29,641 nt of DNA from Candidatus Iainarchaeum sp. (GTDB lineage Archaea; Iainarchaeota; Iainarchaeia; JAGGVJ01), in assembly GCA_021158055.1 (NCBI GenBank), contig JAGGVJ010000011.1, positions 1-29,641 of the forward strand. Reading direction: 5' to 3'. Every line of letters starts with the position of its first letter. Position 1 is the first letter of the stretch. A model generated the notes under the pieces. That model worked only from the letters and a program-made list of their open reading frames with translations. It was not told the origin of the DNA and made no database searches. Shown here one piece after another: positions 9,987-18,154 of the stretch. Made by a program: the position numbers and the translations under genes.

Positions 9987-12900
9987 ATGGACATAAAAAT
10001 TGAAAAAATGATTCTTAAGAATTTCAAATCCTTTAAAAAAGGAAATGTCTTGTTCTCAGACGGGTTCAGCGTAATCGGGGGCCCGAACGGCAGCGGAAAA
10101 AGCAACATAATCGACGCCATATGCTTTGTCCTCGGAACCGGCAGCATGAAAAACCTGCGGGCTTCAAGGCTGACTGACCTTGTAAACAGCAAATCAAAAA
10201 ACGACAGCGCCGAAGTAAGCATTTACCTAAAGGAAAACGATGAAAAATACAAGGTAACAAGGATAATTGACAAAAAAGGAAAAGGAACCTACAAACTAAA
10301 CAACAAAAACACAAGCAAAACAGCACTCATCCAGTTCCTGCGAAGCAAAGGGATCTCACCAAACGGATACAACATCATCATGCAGGGAGACGTTGAAGGG
10401 ATAATCAAGATGAACTCCAGGCAACGCAGGCAGATCATCGACGAAGTTGCGGGGATTGCAGAATACGACGAAAAAAAAGAAGAGGCACTAAAAGAACTTC
10501 TAAAAGTGGAATCCAAAGTATCTGACGCAAACCTCATAACAAGCCAGAAAGAAGGCGGGATAGAACAGCTGAAAATCGAAAGGGACGACGCAATAAAATA
10601 CACCGAACTTAAAACCAGGTTGAAACGGGCAAAAGTAACAGTCATGAAAGAAGAATTCAATGTCATTAACGACAAAAACGAAACCCTTAAAAAGAAAATA
10701 TCTGTCCGCGATGAACGCATGGAAGAACTTGAAAAAAACAGGCAGGAACTCAACGAGGAACTTGGGGAAAAAGAAACGGAACTTCTGGAAATCAACAAAG
10801 AAATACTTGAAAAAGGCGAAAAAAGCCAGATAGAACTAAGCAAACTCGTGGACAACGCGCGGACACAATTAAGGATAACCGAAAACGAAGTAAACAGCAA
10901 AAAAGAAACAATCGAAAAAGGAAACGAGAAAATAAAAGAGCTTTCAGAACAAACAACTGAACTTGACAAAAGCTTCAAAGGCAAAAAAAATGAGCTTTCC
11001 CAAAAAGAAAAAGACCTTCAAAAACTCAATTCAATAACAGCAAAAAAAGAAGCAGACCTTGCGGCAGTTATAAGCATGCTTGAAAGCAAAAACACGGGAT
11101 TATTTGAAACTCAAAAAATGGTTGAAGAACTGGCAAAAAAAATAGACGAAAAAACAGAGGAAAACAACAAAATAAAAATAGACTCGGAAGCACTCAAAGA
11201 AAGAATCCAGCTTAAACAAGAGCACTTGAATGAACTATCCGGAAACGACGCTGAAAAAGAAAAAAGCACCGAAGAACTGAACGAAAAACACAACAACCTT
11301 GCAAGCGCCGAAAAATCACTGAACAAAAAAATAAGCAAACTTGAAGCTGAAATCAGCGACCTGTTCCAGCAGGAAAAGAAAATGAATTCGGAGTTTGAAA
11401 AAAACGAAAGAGACCTGAACGACGCCCGCGACAAGCTCACAAGCCTTCGCGCAAAATACCGGGCATACAAAGACGCCGGAATAGGCCCGACTCCCGCAAT
11501 AAAGCTTTTGAACGAGGCAAAAGAAAAAGGGCTTATTCAGGGGATACACGGAACCATTACCGAACTCTGCGAATACGACGCAAAATACGCGGGCGCAATT
11601 GAAGCGGCTGCCGGCGGAAGAATGTTTTTTGAAGTGGTCCGCGACGACAACGTCGCCGCCGAATGCATCAACTTCCTGAAAAAGAAAAACGCGGGAAGAG
11701 TCACTTTTATTCCCCTCAACAAAATCCGCTCAAGAAAACTCAGTGCATCTGAAGAAGCGTGCCTGACAAAACAAGGCGCAATTGACGTTGCAATCAACCT
11801 GATCGACTTCAACCCCGGCTACCTCAAAGCATTTGAAAACGTATTTGGCACAACTTTAATTGTTGACGACTTAACTGCAATGAAAAGAATCGGAGTCGGC
11901 TCTGCAAGGATGGTGACCCTCGAAGGAGACATAAGCGAGCTAAGCGGTACAATGAGCGGGGGGTCGAAAAGGAAATCCGGCGTGAGCCTGGTTGAGCTGA
12001 AAAAGATCGATGAGCTGGAAGCCAAAACAAAAGAATTTGATGCTGTCAAAAGAAACCTTGTAAGCCAGCTTGAATTTGTCCGCAGCTGCTCAAACAACAA
12101 AAGAGAGGAAAAAACCAGCCGGGAAATTGAACTGAAAGGAACCCAAGTTGAAAAAAAAACAATCAGCGAAATGATCGTGCAAAGGCAACATTCAGGTTCA
12201 GGCAACAGAGTTGACGAATTAAAATCAGAGATCTCAAAAATCAAGTCAGAAATAGAAAAGAAAAAAGAACTGCAGAAAAAAGCAGAGTTTCAATTAAAGG
12301 AACTGCGCGACAAGCGGGCTTCACACGAAAAAAAACTTGAAAAATCAAGGGACTCAAAAGACAACAAGGCAATTGAAAAAGAAAGAACTGAACTTGAAAA
12401 ACTGAAAGAGGAAAAAACCACGCTTGTTGTTGAAATAGAATCCCTGAAATCGGAAGTTGAAAAAGTTTACGATGCAAAAAACCAGTCCTTTTCAGCGCGG
12501 ATCGACGATATAACAAACGAAAACGAACTGCTCAACAATGAAATAAAAAAACGAACAGAAGAAAGCGACAAAATAAAAGAAGAACTCAGGAAAAACGAAG
12601 CTGAACTTGACAAAGTTTCAGGGACAATGCACAAGTTGAACCTTCAAAAAACCAAACTCGCAAACGAACTGGAGGAAAAAAGCAGAAGCTGCGGTAAAAT
12701 AAACCAGGAACTGACAAAGCTTGAGCGCGAAATAAACAACTTCAGGATAGAAAAAGCAAGGATTGAAACCCGTCTGGAGGATTTGCTGGCGGAATCCGGA
12801 ATGGAAAAAGAAAGCGAAGACGAAGAAATAAAACCGCTGAAAGAGCCCGTGAAAAAACTCGTTGAAGAAATCCCAAAAATAGAGGATGAATTAAGGTCTC

Positions 12901-13523
12901 TTGAACCTATTAACCTGCGCGCGATCGAGTCTTATGACGAGCAAAAAAAAGAACTTGAATATATGAAAGAAAAAATAACCCAGCTTTCAGACGAGAAAAA
13001 AGCAATACTTCAAATGATGGACACAATTGAAAGCAACCGCTATGAAGTGTTCATGAAAACCTTCAACAAAGTAAATGAAAACTTCAAAAAAATATTCAGA
13101 AAAATGGCCAACGGTGACGGCGAACTTTCCCTTGAAAACGCTTCGGATCCCCTTGAAACAGGGCTCACGATTTCTGCCCAGCCGTCAGGAAAAGAAGTGA
13201 AAAACCTGGATTCAATGAGCGGCGGGGAAAAAGCACTCACTGCACTTACCTTTGTTTTTGCAATTCATTTGTCTGAACCAGCGCCGTTTTACATCCTTGA
13301 CGAGGCAGACGCCCCGCTTGACAAGGTAAACAGTGAAAAGCTCGGGGAAATGATTAAAGAATTTTCCTCTGAAACCCAGTTCATTGCCATTTCCCACAAC
13401 GACACCATGTTCCGCTCAGCAAACCAGGTCATAGGAGTCGCTTTAAACGGCAGTGACGGCTCCTCAGTTTTGGGCCTTCCGCTTCGGGAGCACTCGCAGT
13501 CGCCTAAAAAAGTAAAAAGCTGA
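9987..13523 (+). CDS. smc: Chromosome segregation/condensin ATPase SMC
   Basis: This is a full-length SMC (1178 aa). It is the ATP-driven DNA-loop-forming subunit of prokaryotic condensin and acts on the chromosome as a dimer. The N-terminal half of the ATPase head carries Walker A GGPNGSGKSN at about residues 31-40. Long Lys/Glu-rich coiled coils flank a hinge at about 500-665, which contains a glycine-rich dimerisation region (GAIEAAAGGR). The C-terminal head has the ABC signature SMSGGEKAL at about 1076 and Walker B FYILDEADAPLD at about 1101-1112. All catalytic motifs are intact. The gene is preceded by its own TATA box and appears monocistronic. No ScpA/kleisin gene is adjacent in this window. 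It faces the ribosomal stalk operon, with a 136-nt gap containing the tails of both genes. Confidence 0.97.
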   Translation: MDIKIEKMILKNFKSFKKGNVLFSDGFSVIGGPNGSGKSNIIDAICFVLGTGSMKNLRASRLTDLVNSKSKNDSAEVSIYLKENDEKYKVTRIIDKKGKGTYKLNNKNTSKTALIQFLRSKGISPNGYNIIMQGDVEGIIKMNSRQRRQIIDEVAGIAEYDEKKEEALKELLKVESKVSDANLITSQKEGGIEQLKIERDDAIKYTELKTRLKRAKVTVMKEEFNVINDKNETLKKKISVRDERMEELEKNRQELNEELGEKETELLEINKEILEKGEKSQIELSKLVDNARTQLRITENEVNSKKETIEKGNEKIKELSEQTTELDKSFKGKKNELSQKEKDLQKLNSITAKKEADLAAVISMLESKNTGLFETQKMVEELAKKIDEKTEENNKIKIDSEALKERIQLKQEHLNELSGNDAEKEKSTEELNEKHNNLASAEKSLNKKISKLEAEISDLFQQEKKMNSEFEKNERDLNDARDKLTSLRAKYRAYKDAGIGPTPAIKLLNEAKEKGLIQGIHGTITELCEYDAKYAGAIEAAAGGRMFFEVVRDDNVAAECINFLKKKNAGRVTFIPLNKIRSRKLSASEEACLTKQGAIDVAINLIDFNPGYLKAFENVFGTTLIVDDLTAMKRIGVGSARMVTLEGDISELSGTMSGGSKRKSGVSLVELKKIDELEAKTKEFDAVKRNLVSQLEFVRSCSNNKREEKTSREIELKGTQVEKKTISEMIVQRQHSGSGNRVDELKSEISKIKSEIEKKKELQKKAEFQLKELRDKRASHEKKLEKSRDSKDNKAIEKERTELEKLKEEKTTLVVEIESLKSEVEKVYDAKNQSFSARIDDITNENELLNNEIKKRTEESDKIKEELRKNEAELDKVSGTMHKLNLQKTKLANELEEKSRSCGKINQELTKLEREINNFRIEKARIETRLEDLLAESGMEKESEDEEIKPLKEPVKKLVEEIPKIEDELRSLEPINLRAIESYDEQKKELEYMKEKITQLSDEKKAILQMMDTIESNRYEVFMKTFNKVNENFKKIFRKMANGDGELSLENASDPLETGLTISAQPSGKEVKNLDSMSGGEKALTALTFVFAIHLSEPAPFYILDEADAPLDKVNSEKLGEMIKEFSSETQFIAISHNDTMFRSANQVIGVALNGSDGSSVLGLPLREHSQSPKKVKS

Positions 13524-13623
13524 CAAAAAACAACAAAAAACAGTAATTGATTTTTTTTATTTGACAAAAAAGGCAAAAAAACAATTGCTATAGATTAAAA
13601 GTTATTAAACTAAAAAAGAGTGG

Positions 13624-13643
13624 GGGTGAAGTTGCCTTCACCC
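13624..13643 (-). terminator. Terminator of the ribosomal stalk operon
   Basis: Reading the minus strand, GGGTGAAG and CTTCACCC form a perfect 8-bp stem with a GCAA (GNRA-type) loop, 16 nt after the P1 stop. The run TCTTTTTT follows. On the plus strand, smc may end at the separate T-rich run near 13551-13558. Confidence 0.7.
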
Positions 13644-13659
13644 GCAATTTGTTTTGATT

Positions 13660-13962
13660 TTATCCGAAGAGCGCGCCAAGTCCTGCGGCTGCTTCTTCTT
13701 CTTTCTTTTCTTCTTTTTCTTCTTCTTTCTTTTCTTCAGCTGCCGGTGCCGCTTCCGCTGCCGGTGCTGCTGCGGGTGCCGCTGCAACTGCCGCGGTTTT
13801 TATTGCTTCTTCGATGTCAACACCGTCGAGAGCTGCAACCATTGCTTTTACCCGTGCGCCGTCTGCTTCTACGCCTGCGGCTTTCATTATCTTGGTTATC
13901 GCGTCTTCAGTTATGTCCTTTTTTGCTGCGTGCAAGAGCATTGCACTGTAAACATATTCCAT
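13660..13962 (-). CDS. rpl12: Ribosomal protein P1 (L12, bL12 functional analogue)
   Basis: This 100-residue acidic stalk protein forms dimers on P0 and recruits translation GTPases. It has the classic archaeal P1 form. A helical dimerisation domain covers about residues 1-60 (start [15 protein letters not shown]). An Ala/Pro hinge follows at about 61-75, then a Glu/Lys-rich segment. The protein ends with the conserved factor-binding peptide GLGALFG. The ATG follows a strong GGAGGTAA ribosome site. It is the last gene of the L11-L1-P0-P1 operon, 122 nt after P0, and is followed by a hairpin terminator. Confidence 0.97.
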   Translation of the reverse strand: MEYVYSAMLLHAAKKDITEDAITKIMKAAGVEADGARVKAMVAALDGVDIEEAIKTAAVAAAPAAAPAAEAAPAAEEKKEEEKEEKKEEEAAAGLGALFG

Positions 13963-14084
13963 TTCATTACCTCCAGCTTATACTTTGTTCTCCTTTGTCT
14001 TTATCATTTCTTGCTTGTTTTTCTTGTATCTTAAACTTCTTTATCCATCTGCTTCTTCTGTTTTTTCAATAACATTTATTTCAT

Positions 14085-15212
14085 TCATTTCTTTGAATCT
14101 GCCAAAGTCTCCTTTTTTGACTCTTTGTCAGAAAATTTTTCTGCCGGTTCTGCCCGGGCTGCTTTGTCAGCCTTTGGCTCGGCTGAATCATCGGACTTTG
14201 GTTCTGCTGAATCACCACTTTTCGCTTCTTCAGCTGAAGATTCCTCTTTTTTTGAATCAGTTTCAGTTTCAGCTGCTTCAGCCTTCAAGTCAGTTTCAAC
14301 TGATTCAGCCGGATGTTCTTTGTCAACTGCTTCAGCTGACTGTTTCTGACCAGCTGCTTCAACTTGTTCCGGAATCACCGCGGCAAGGGCAGCTGACTGC
14401 CTGCCTGCTTTTTGAATGACTTGCGTTATCGTCTCTTTTGTGAGAATATTTGCCTCTATTGCGAGTGCGCGTGCGTCACTGAATGCTTTTGACATCATCA
14501 AAGGCAACGTGTCTTTGTTGTGTATTCCTGCATTGAACGCAAGATTAAAGGCGCTTGAATACGCTGTTGCGAAATTGCCCGCGTATTCTTCTTCGTCGAT
14601 TTTCAGGACACTGCCTGTGAAAACAGAGCCCCCTTCGCATACTGCAACAAGGTTCATTCCTACTTTAAGCGGTTCAATTTTAAGCTTTGTGAGGGCTGCT
14701 GCCACTTTATCGCTTATGACTTCGCCTGCCCTGACCACCACTTTGTCTTTTGCAACCGCTATTTTTCCTTCCTGGATTTTTGTTTCAAGCCCTGCCTGCT
14801 TGAGAACAGAAAGATCCGGTCCGGGAATCATGTCTGTTTTTCCTGCCTTGACCTTAACATCTTCCGGGGCAATTGCCCCTGCTTTTGCAGGCGCTGACGA
14901 CTTGTTTTTGTTGATTGTCGCGTAAAGCTTGAACGGGTTCATTTCAGTCATGACTATTACGCACGGTCCTTTAAAGTGAGGGATCAGCTCTTTCAGACCC
15001 TCTTTTTTTGACTCTGTTATCGCCCTTTCAAACAAGGTCTTTTTGGCCATGCGCATTTTCATGCCTGAACGCAGTGACGCCCTCATTTTCTGCAGTTGTT
15101 TTGCAGGGAGGTTTTCAAGGTTTATTATCCCGACTATCGACGGGGAAGAAATAACTTGCGACAAATCTTTTACTTCCTTGACTTTCCAGTCGGCAATTGC
15201 TGCTGAGCCCAT
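14085..15212 (-). CDS. rplP0: Ribosomal protein P0 (L10, uL10), atypical C-terminal tail
   Basis: This is the stalk base protein. It binds 23S rRNA together with L11 and carries the P1 dimers. Residues 1-105 form the rRNA-binding body (IVGIINLENLPAKQLQKMR, then MAKKTLFERAI). The archaeal domain II insertion is at about 110-185 (PGPDLSVLKQAGL). The P1-binding helices follow to about 285 (AFSDARALAIEANILTKETI). The last roughly 90 residues are a low-complexity Glu/Ala/Ser/Lys tail with SAEPK-like repeats, ending ADSKK. The GLGALF-type peptide that normally ends archaeal P0 is missing. I looked in the other two frames of the downstream gap and did not find it, so a simple frameshift is not the explanation. 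It starts 3 nt after L1, with a GGTGGGGGTG ribosome site overlapping the L1 end. Confidence 0.95.
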   Translation of the reverse strand: MGSAAIADWKVKEVKDLSQVISSPSIVGIINLENLPAKQLQKMRASLRSGMKMRMAKKTLFERAITESKKEGLKELIPHFKGPCVIVMTEMNPFKLYATINKNKSSAPAKAGAIAPEDVKVKAGKTDMIPGPDLSVLKQAGLETKIQEGKIAVAKDKVVVRAGEVISDKVAAALTKLKIEPLKVGMNLVAVCEGGSVFTGSVLKIDEEEYAGNFATAYSSAFNLAFNAGIHNKDTLPLMMSKAFSDARALAIEANILTKETITQVIQKAGRQSAALAAVIPEQVEAAGQKQSAEAVDKEHPAESVETDLKAEAAETETDSKKEESSAEEAKSGDSAEPKSDDSAEPKADKAARAEPAEKFSDKESKKETLADSKK

Positions 15213-15215
15213 TTC

Positions 15216-15866
15216 TTACACCCCCACCTTTACAGGCGAACCCATCGTGGTTTTCACATAAATTGATTTTATGTTGACATCGCCTTTCTCAAGTTTGGAC
15301 TTCACTGCCTCGTAAACTGCGAAAGCATTGTCTGCTATCTCGTTTACAGGCATAGACTCCGAGCCGATTGAAACATGCACTACGGGCATGAACTTTCCTT
15401 TTGCGTTTGAAACAGTAATCATTGACTTTGCTCTTTTTACAATGGCTTCAAGGTTCTGGTTTGGCAAAAGCGGTTTAGGCATTTTTTTCCTGGGCCCGAG
15501 AACAACACCCCATGTTTTACCGATTTCGGCCATGAGTTGCGGTTCTGAAAAGAAAAAGTCAAATTCTTCTGCAATGTCTTTCAATGCCTTTTTGTCTTTT
15601 GCAAGTTCTGTTACCTTGTCTTTTTTTATGATCCGGTCTACTTTTCCCTGCGCTGTTTTTGCCATTGCGTCTTCTGCAAACAAACACACTTTGGGTTCTT
15701 TTCCCCTGCTCTTCGGCAAATGCACTTCAACATTGATTCTCTTTTCCGGTTTTGAAAAATCTATTGCCCTGAAATTCATGATTAAATCCACTGACTGGGT
15801 AAACTTTCTTTTCTTTGAGTTTTCAAGGGCTGTTTTTATTCCCTGCTCAAACATTTTTTTTTCCAT
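15216..15866 (-). CDS. rpl1: Ribosomal protein L1 (uL1)
   Basis: This 216-residue protein builds the L1 stalk near the E site of the large subunit. In some methanogens L1 also represses its own operon by binding the mRNA (known for the family, not shown here). Family features include the N-terminal MNFRAIDFSKPEKRINVEVHLP region and the motif VLGPRKKMPKPL at about residue 120. The C-terminal strand ends IKSIYVKTTMGSPVKV. The ATG follows the ribosome site AGGAGGGAT. It lies 40 nt after L11 and 3 nt before P0, so translation of L1 and P0 is probably coupled. Confidence 0.97.
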   Translation of the reverse strand: MEKKMFEQGIKTALENSKKRKFTQSVDLIMNFRAIDFSKPEKRINVEVHLPKSRGKEPKVCLFAEDAMAKTAQGKVDRIIKKDKVTELAKDKKALKDIAEEFDFFFSEPQLMAEIGKTWGVVLGPRKKMPKPLLPNQNLEAIVKRAKSMITVSNAKGKFMPVVHVSIGSESMPVNEIADNAFAVYEAVKSKLEKGDVNIKSIYVKTTMGSPVKVGV

Positions 15867-15906
15867 TTTATCCCTCCTGCTTGTATTTTAGCAGTGATTG
15901 CGGGTT

Positions 15907-16377
15907 TTAAAACAACGAGTCGTGTTTTCCCTTATCTATTTCCGTTTGGATTTTTCTCGGGTCTTTTCCTTCAACAGTTATTCCCATGGAAGTTGCTGTT
16001 CCAAGCACTTCCTTGGTTTTTGCCTTGAGGGTTCCGCCGAGAAGCGAGTCGCTTTTCATTCTCGCGACCTTTGTTATTTGTTCAAGCGAAATGTCCCCTG
16101 CGACTTCAGAGCCCGGTTTTTGGCTTGCTTTCTTGAGGCCAATCTCTTTTTTGACCAGCGAGCTTGTCGGCGGGGTTCCGACTTCTATGTCAAACTCTTT
16201 TGTCTTGTCGTCAATCTTGACTTTCACGGGAACCTGCATTCCGGCAAAATCTTTTGTTTTTTCATTTATTTTTGTTATGACGTCGTTTATATTGACGCCC
16301 ATCGGTCCGAGACTTGGTCCGAGCGGTGGTCCTGCACTTGCTTTTCCTCCGTCGACCAGTGCTTCTACTACTGCCAT
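15907..16377 (-). CDS. rpl11: Ribosomal protein L11 (uL11)
   Basis: This 156-residue protein binds the GTPase-centre rRNA beside P0. The N-terminal domain has the expected GGKASAGPPLGPSLGPMGVN at about residues 10-29. The C-terminal domain includes GDISLEQITKVARMK and the rRNA-contacting KEVLGTATSMGITVEG. The ATG follows GGTGATT. It is the first gene of the stalk operon and has a leader of roughly 120 nt with two small hairpins. Confidence 0.97.
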   Translation of the reverse strand: MAVVEALVDGGKASAGPPLGPSLGPMGVNINDVITKINEKTKDFAGMQVPVKVKIDDKTKEFDIEVGTPPTSSLVKKEIGLKKASQKPGSEVAGDISLEQITKVARMKSDSLLGGTLKAKTKEVLGTATSMGITVEGKDPRKIQTEIDKGKHDSLF

Positions 16378-16532
16378 TCAATCACCTTTTTTACCCCGTA
16401 GTTCGGGCCGCGTTGAAACGCGTTTGATTATTTTTCGGTTTTTTCTTTATTTACGTCTATTTATCTTTATTTTTTGTTGTCTGCTTCCTTGTTTCCTTGT
16501 TTCCTTGTTATTTTGTTTTCGTATTTTTAAAG
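16378..16532 (-). promoter_or_regulatory. Promoter and structured leader of the stalk operon
   Basis: On the minus strand a TATA-like CTTTAAAAATACG lies at 16532-16520 and predicts a start near 16500. The leader carries three AAGGAAAC-like copies at about 16508-16486. It then has two adjacent hairpins just before the GGTGAT ribosome site. The first pairs CGCGT with ACGCG (16422-16409) and the second pairs CCCG with CGGG (16407-16395). Their position suits translational feedback by a ribosomal protein, but I cannot match them to the known L1 site. Confidence 0.4.
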
Positions 16533-16830
16533 CAAAAACAGTTTTTACTTAAAAACACCTTAACACTATAATACTTCAAAAAGAGTGTTTAACTCTAAAC
16601 TGCTTGTTGTATTGCTTGTTAAAAACAGCGTTTCAAGTGAAACATCAATAATACAGTGTTTTTTATATTTAAATGATTCGGACAGTGGTGTTTTAATCGC
16701 GCTTTCAGGTGTGAAGCTGCAATTATTCGCTGTTATCCATCATCTGCGTAATACTAACTATTAATATTTATTTGATTCGACAAGTGCTTTGTTTTGGTGT
16801 GCGTTGGGTGTGCTTAGCCGGGGGGATTGA
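16533..16830. other. Intergenic stretch with promoter-like AT boxes, no clear gene
   Basis: I see no long coding frame and no tRNA or known RNA family here. The plus strand holds two TATA-like boxes (TTTATATTTAAAT near 16660-16675 and AATATTTATTT near 16763-16773). Each is followed by a similar GATTCG(G)ACA sequence. Short inverted repeats occur at 16583-16597 (AGAGT/ACTCT) and about 16631-16644 (GTTTCA/TGAAAC). The stretch may hold the promoter of the short reading frame at 16831 or of an unrecognised small RNA. Confidence 0.35.
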
Positions 16831-16902
16831 ATGGTTTATTTTGTCTGGTGCGGTTTGGCTTCTGCTGAGTCAGAGTTTTTTGTTCAGGTAAATCTGAATT
16901 AA
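16831..16902 (+). CDS. Possible 23-residue small ORF
   Basis: ATG at 16831 opens a 23-codon frame (starts MVYFVWCGLAS, ends VQVNLN) with a stop at 16900-16902. A G-rich ribosome-site-like GGGGGGATTG lies at a suitable distance upstream, resembling the GGGGG site of the TBP gene. A TATA-like AATATTTATTT sits about 60 nt upstream. I recognise no family. The frame is so short that chance is a serious alternative. Confidence 0.25.
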   Translation: MVYFVWCGLASAESEFFVQVNLN

Positions 16903-16925
16903 TTTAAATCCATTATTATTGAATG

Positions 16926-17426
16926 TCAAGTTACTTGTGTAAACGAAGATGTTCTTTTTCCCATGGGATCCTGAATCGAAAACGGCATTGAGTGGTTTCT
17001 AAACGCTGCGCTTGCGGCTTTTGAAATGCATTCCTGTGTTATGATGCTTTGGCGTGTGCTTAAATCATTGTAACGCAAAACTCTTCTTTCCCCGACCTCA
17101 AGTTCCTTTTCCACTTTCGTGGTTGCGCAGTAAGCGCCGTTGAAGTAAAAGTCATAGGAACCGCTTGGAATCGGTTCAATGCCTTTGTTTTTCACAGCTA
17201 TTACAACAGGGTTGAACATGTTGATGTCTGTGTTTTTGAGCTGGGAGTCTATCTGGATATAATATTGGCGCACGCCGATTGACTGTGCCTGGCTTCTCAC
17301 CGCAGCCTGTGAATTTTCCTGCGTGTTCGTAATCCACAAAAACACAAGGGACCCTGAAACAAGAGCTATAAACATAAGCAAAAGAAGAGTGACAAGTGAT
17401 GATGCTGGTTTTCCGCCTATAGACAT
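16926..17426 (-). CDS. Type IV pilin-like protein (166 aa)
   Basis: The protein has a single N-terminal hydrophobic helix of the type IV pilin/archaellin type (SSLVTLLLLMFIALVSG, then VFLWI). A beta-rich domain of about 120 residues follows. It contains VVIAVKNKGIEPIPSGSYDF, a pattern seen in archaeal pilin domains that end in Ig-like strands. I chose the internal ATG at 17426 because GCGGTGA lies just before it. A TATA box at 17468-17460 predicts a transcript start near 17438, downstream of the alternative ATG at 17456. The prepilin peptidase site is less clear than in the neighbouring pilins (GGKPASS region). It lies downstream of another pilin gene but has its own promoter. It is probably a minor subunit of the pilus made by the operon at 21781-27186. 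Confidence 0.75.
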   Translation of the reverse strand: MSIGGKPASSLVTLLLLMFIALVSGSLVFLWITNTQENSQAAVRSQAQSIGVRQYYIQIDSQLKNTDINMFNPVVIAVKNKGIEPIPSGSYDFYFNGAYCATTKVEKELEVGERRVLRYNDLSTRQSIITQECISKAASAAFRNHSMPFSIQDPMGKRTSSFTQVT

Positions 17427-17459
17427 TGTTTCACCGCAAACACTGAAAGTGGACAATGG

Positions 17460-17468
17460 AATATAAAC
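17460..17468 (-). promoter_or_regulatory. TATA box of the 166-aa pilin gene
   Basis: GGTTTATATTCC on the minus strand places the start about 12 nt before the chosen ATG at 17426. The short leader contains the GCGGTGA ribosome site. Confidence 0.55.
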
Positions 17469-17572
17469 CTTGATTAAATAACCAAAAAAAGAGATAACTG
17501 AATATTATAAAATTATAAAAACTTGACAAGAAACAGGGATTAAAAACAGTTGAAAAAGAAAAAAAAGAAAAT

Positions 17573-17592
17573 AGAGCAACCGAAGCTGCCCT
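17573..17592 (-). terminator. UUCG-tetraloop terminator after the 160-aa pilin gene
   Basis: On the minus strand AGGGCAGC and GTTGCTCT pair over 8 bp (two G-U pairs) around a TTCG loop. The T-rich run ATTTTCTTTTTTTTC follows. It starts 15 nt after the stop of the pilin gene at 17608. Confidence 0.7.
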
Positions 17593-17607
17593 ATTCAGTT
17601 AAAAAAC

Positions 17608-18090
17608 TTATGCTACGAGGGTGTATTCTTCACCGACAACTCCTTCAGGTCCAGTTACTTTGAACTTATGTGAAGTTGAACTACCTGAAACATCACATGC
17701 TGCAAGAAGTGCGTCGGTGAATATAATGGTTGTTCTGTTTCCATCACCCAATGCATCCTCTGTGTCAGTATCACTACAATACTGCCCATCAACATACAAC
17801 GAATATGCTCCACTATTAATTATGCTTCCACCGATGTTCCTGATTGAAACACTAACATCTACAGCGTCAGCAACTAAATCACTATTTGCTATCTGTGACT
17901 CAATAGCAATCTGCTTGTTTTTGTTGATCTTTGTGTCAACTGTGTCTCTTACTTTTGCCTGTGTTCCGGACTGAAGTCCTACGCTCCAAATGTAAGCGAG
18001 AACTGCGGCTGCTACTGCAACTGCGACCATCAGAACGACGGCAATAACTGGAGACAACGCTCTTTTATCTTTTCTTAATATTGTCTTCAT
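17608..18090 (-). CDS. Type IV pilin (archaeal class III signal peptide), 160 aa
   Basis: The N-terminus KDKRALSPVIAVVLMVAVAV is a textbook archaeal prepilin signal. Cleavage by a PibD/FlaK-type peptidase is expected after the Lys-Arg, before ALSPVIA. The roughly 22-residue hydrophobic helix would form the filament core. The remaining part is a beta-rich head (DVSVSIRNIGGSIINSGAYS, VDGQYC) like the neighbouring 166-residue pilin, which shares the NIGG/NKG..I.SG.Y pattern. The ATG follows a strong GGAGGTAA ribosome site and a TATA-like CTTTTTAAAG at 18150-18141. A strong ribosome site, own promoter and strong terminator suggest a major subunit; this is inference. Confidence 0.9.
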   Translation of the reverse strand: MKTILRKDKRALSPVIAVVLMVAVAVAAAVLAYIWSVGLQSGTQAKVRDTVDTKINKNKQIAIESQIANSDLVADAVDVSVSIRNIGGSIINSGAYSLYVDGQYCSDTDTEDALGDGNRTTIIFTDALLAACDVSGSSTSHKFKVTGPEGVVGEEYTLVA

Positions 18091-18140
18091 TTATATTACC
18101 TCCATTTATGGAATAGAATACATCAAAGAAGTTACAATCC

Positions 18141-18150
18141 CTTTAAAAAG
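18141..18150 (-). promoter_or_regulatory. TATA-like box of the 160-aa pilin gene
   Basis: CTTTTTAAAG on the minus strand predicts a start near 18120 and a leader of about 28 nt. An 11-bp inverted repeat lies immediately upstream. Confidence 0.45.
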
Positions 18151-18154
18151 ATTA

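Noticed and set aside
10289-10984. 231-residue open frame on the minus strand within smc
   Set aside because: The translation is a Ser/Phe/Leu-rich mirror of the coiled-coil codons and smc is certain on the other strand.
14416-14925. 169-residue plus-strand frame opposite P0
   Set aside because: P0 is well supported on the minus strand, and this frame has no ribosome site or family features.
15986-16552. 188-residue plus-strand frame opposite L11
   Set aside because: It is antisense to L11 and runs into its leader, with no recognisable domain.
16690-16755. C/D-box-like small RNA on the minus strand (ATGATGG and CTGA about 30 nt apart)
   Set aside because: Only one imperfect C box and one D box occur, with no C'/D' pair or terminal stem, so chance is the simpler explanation.
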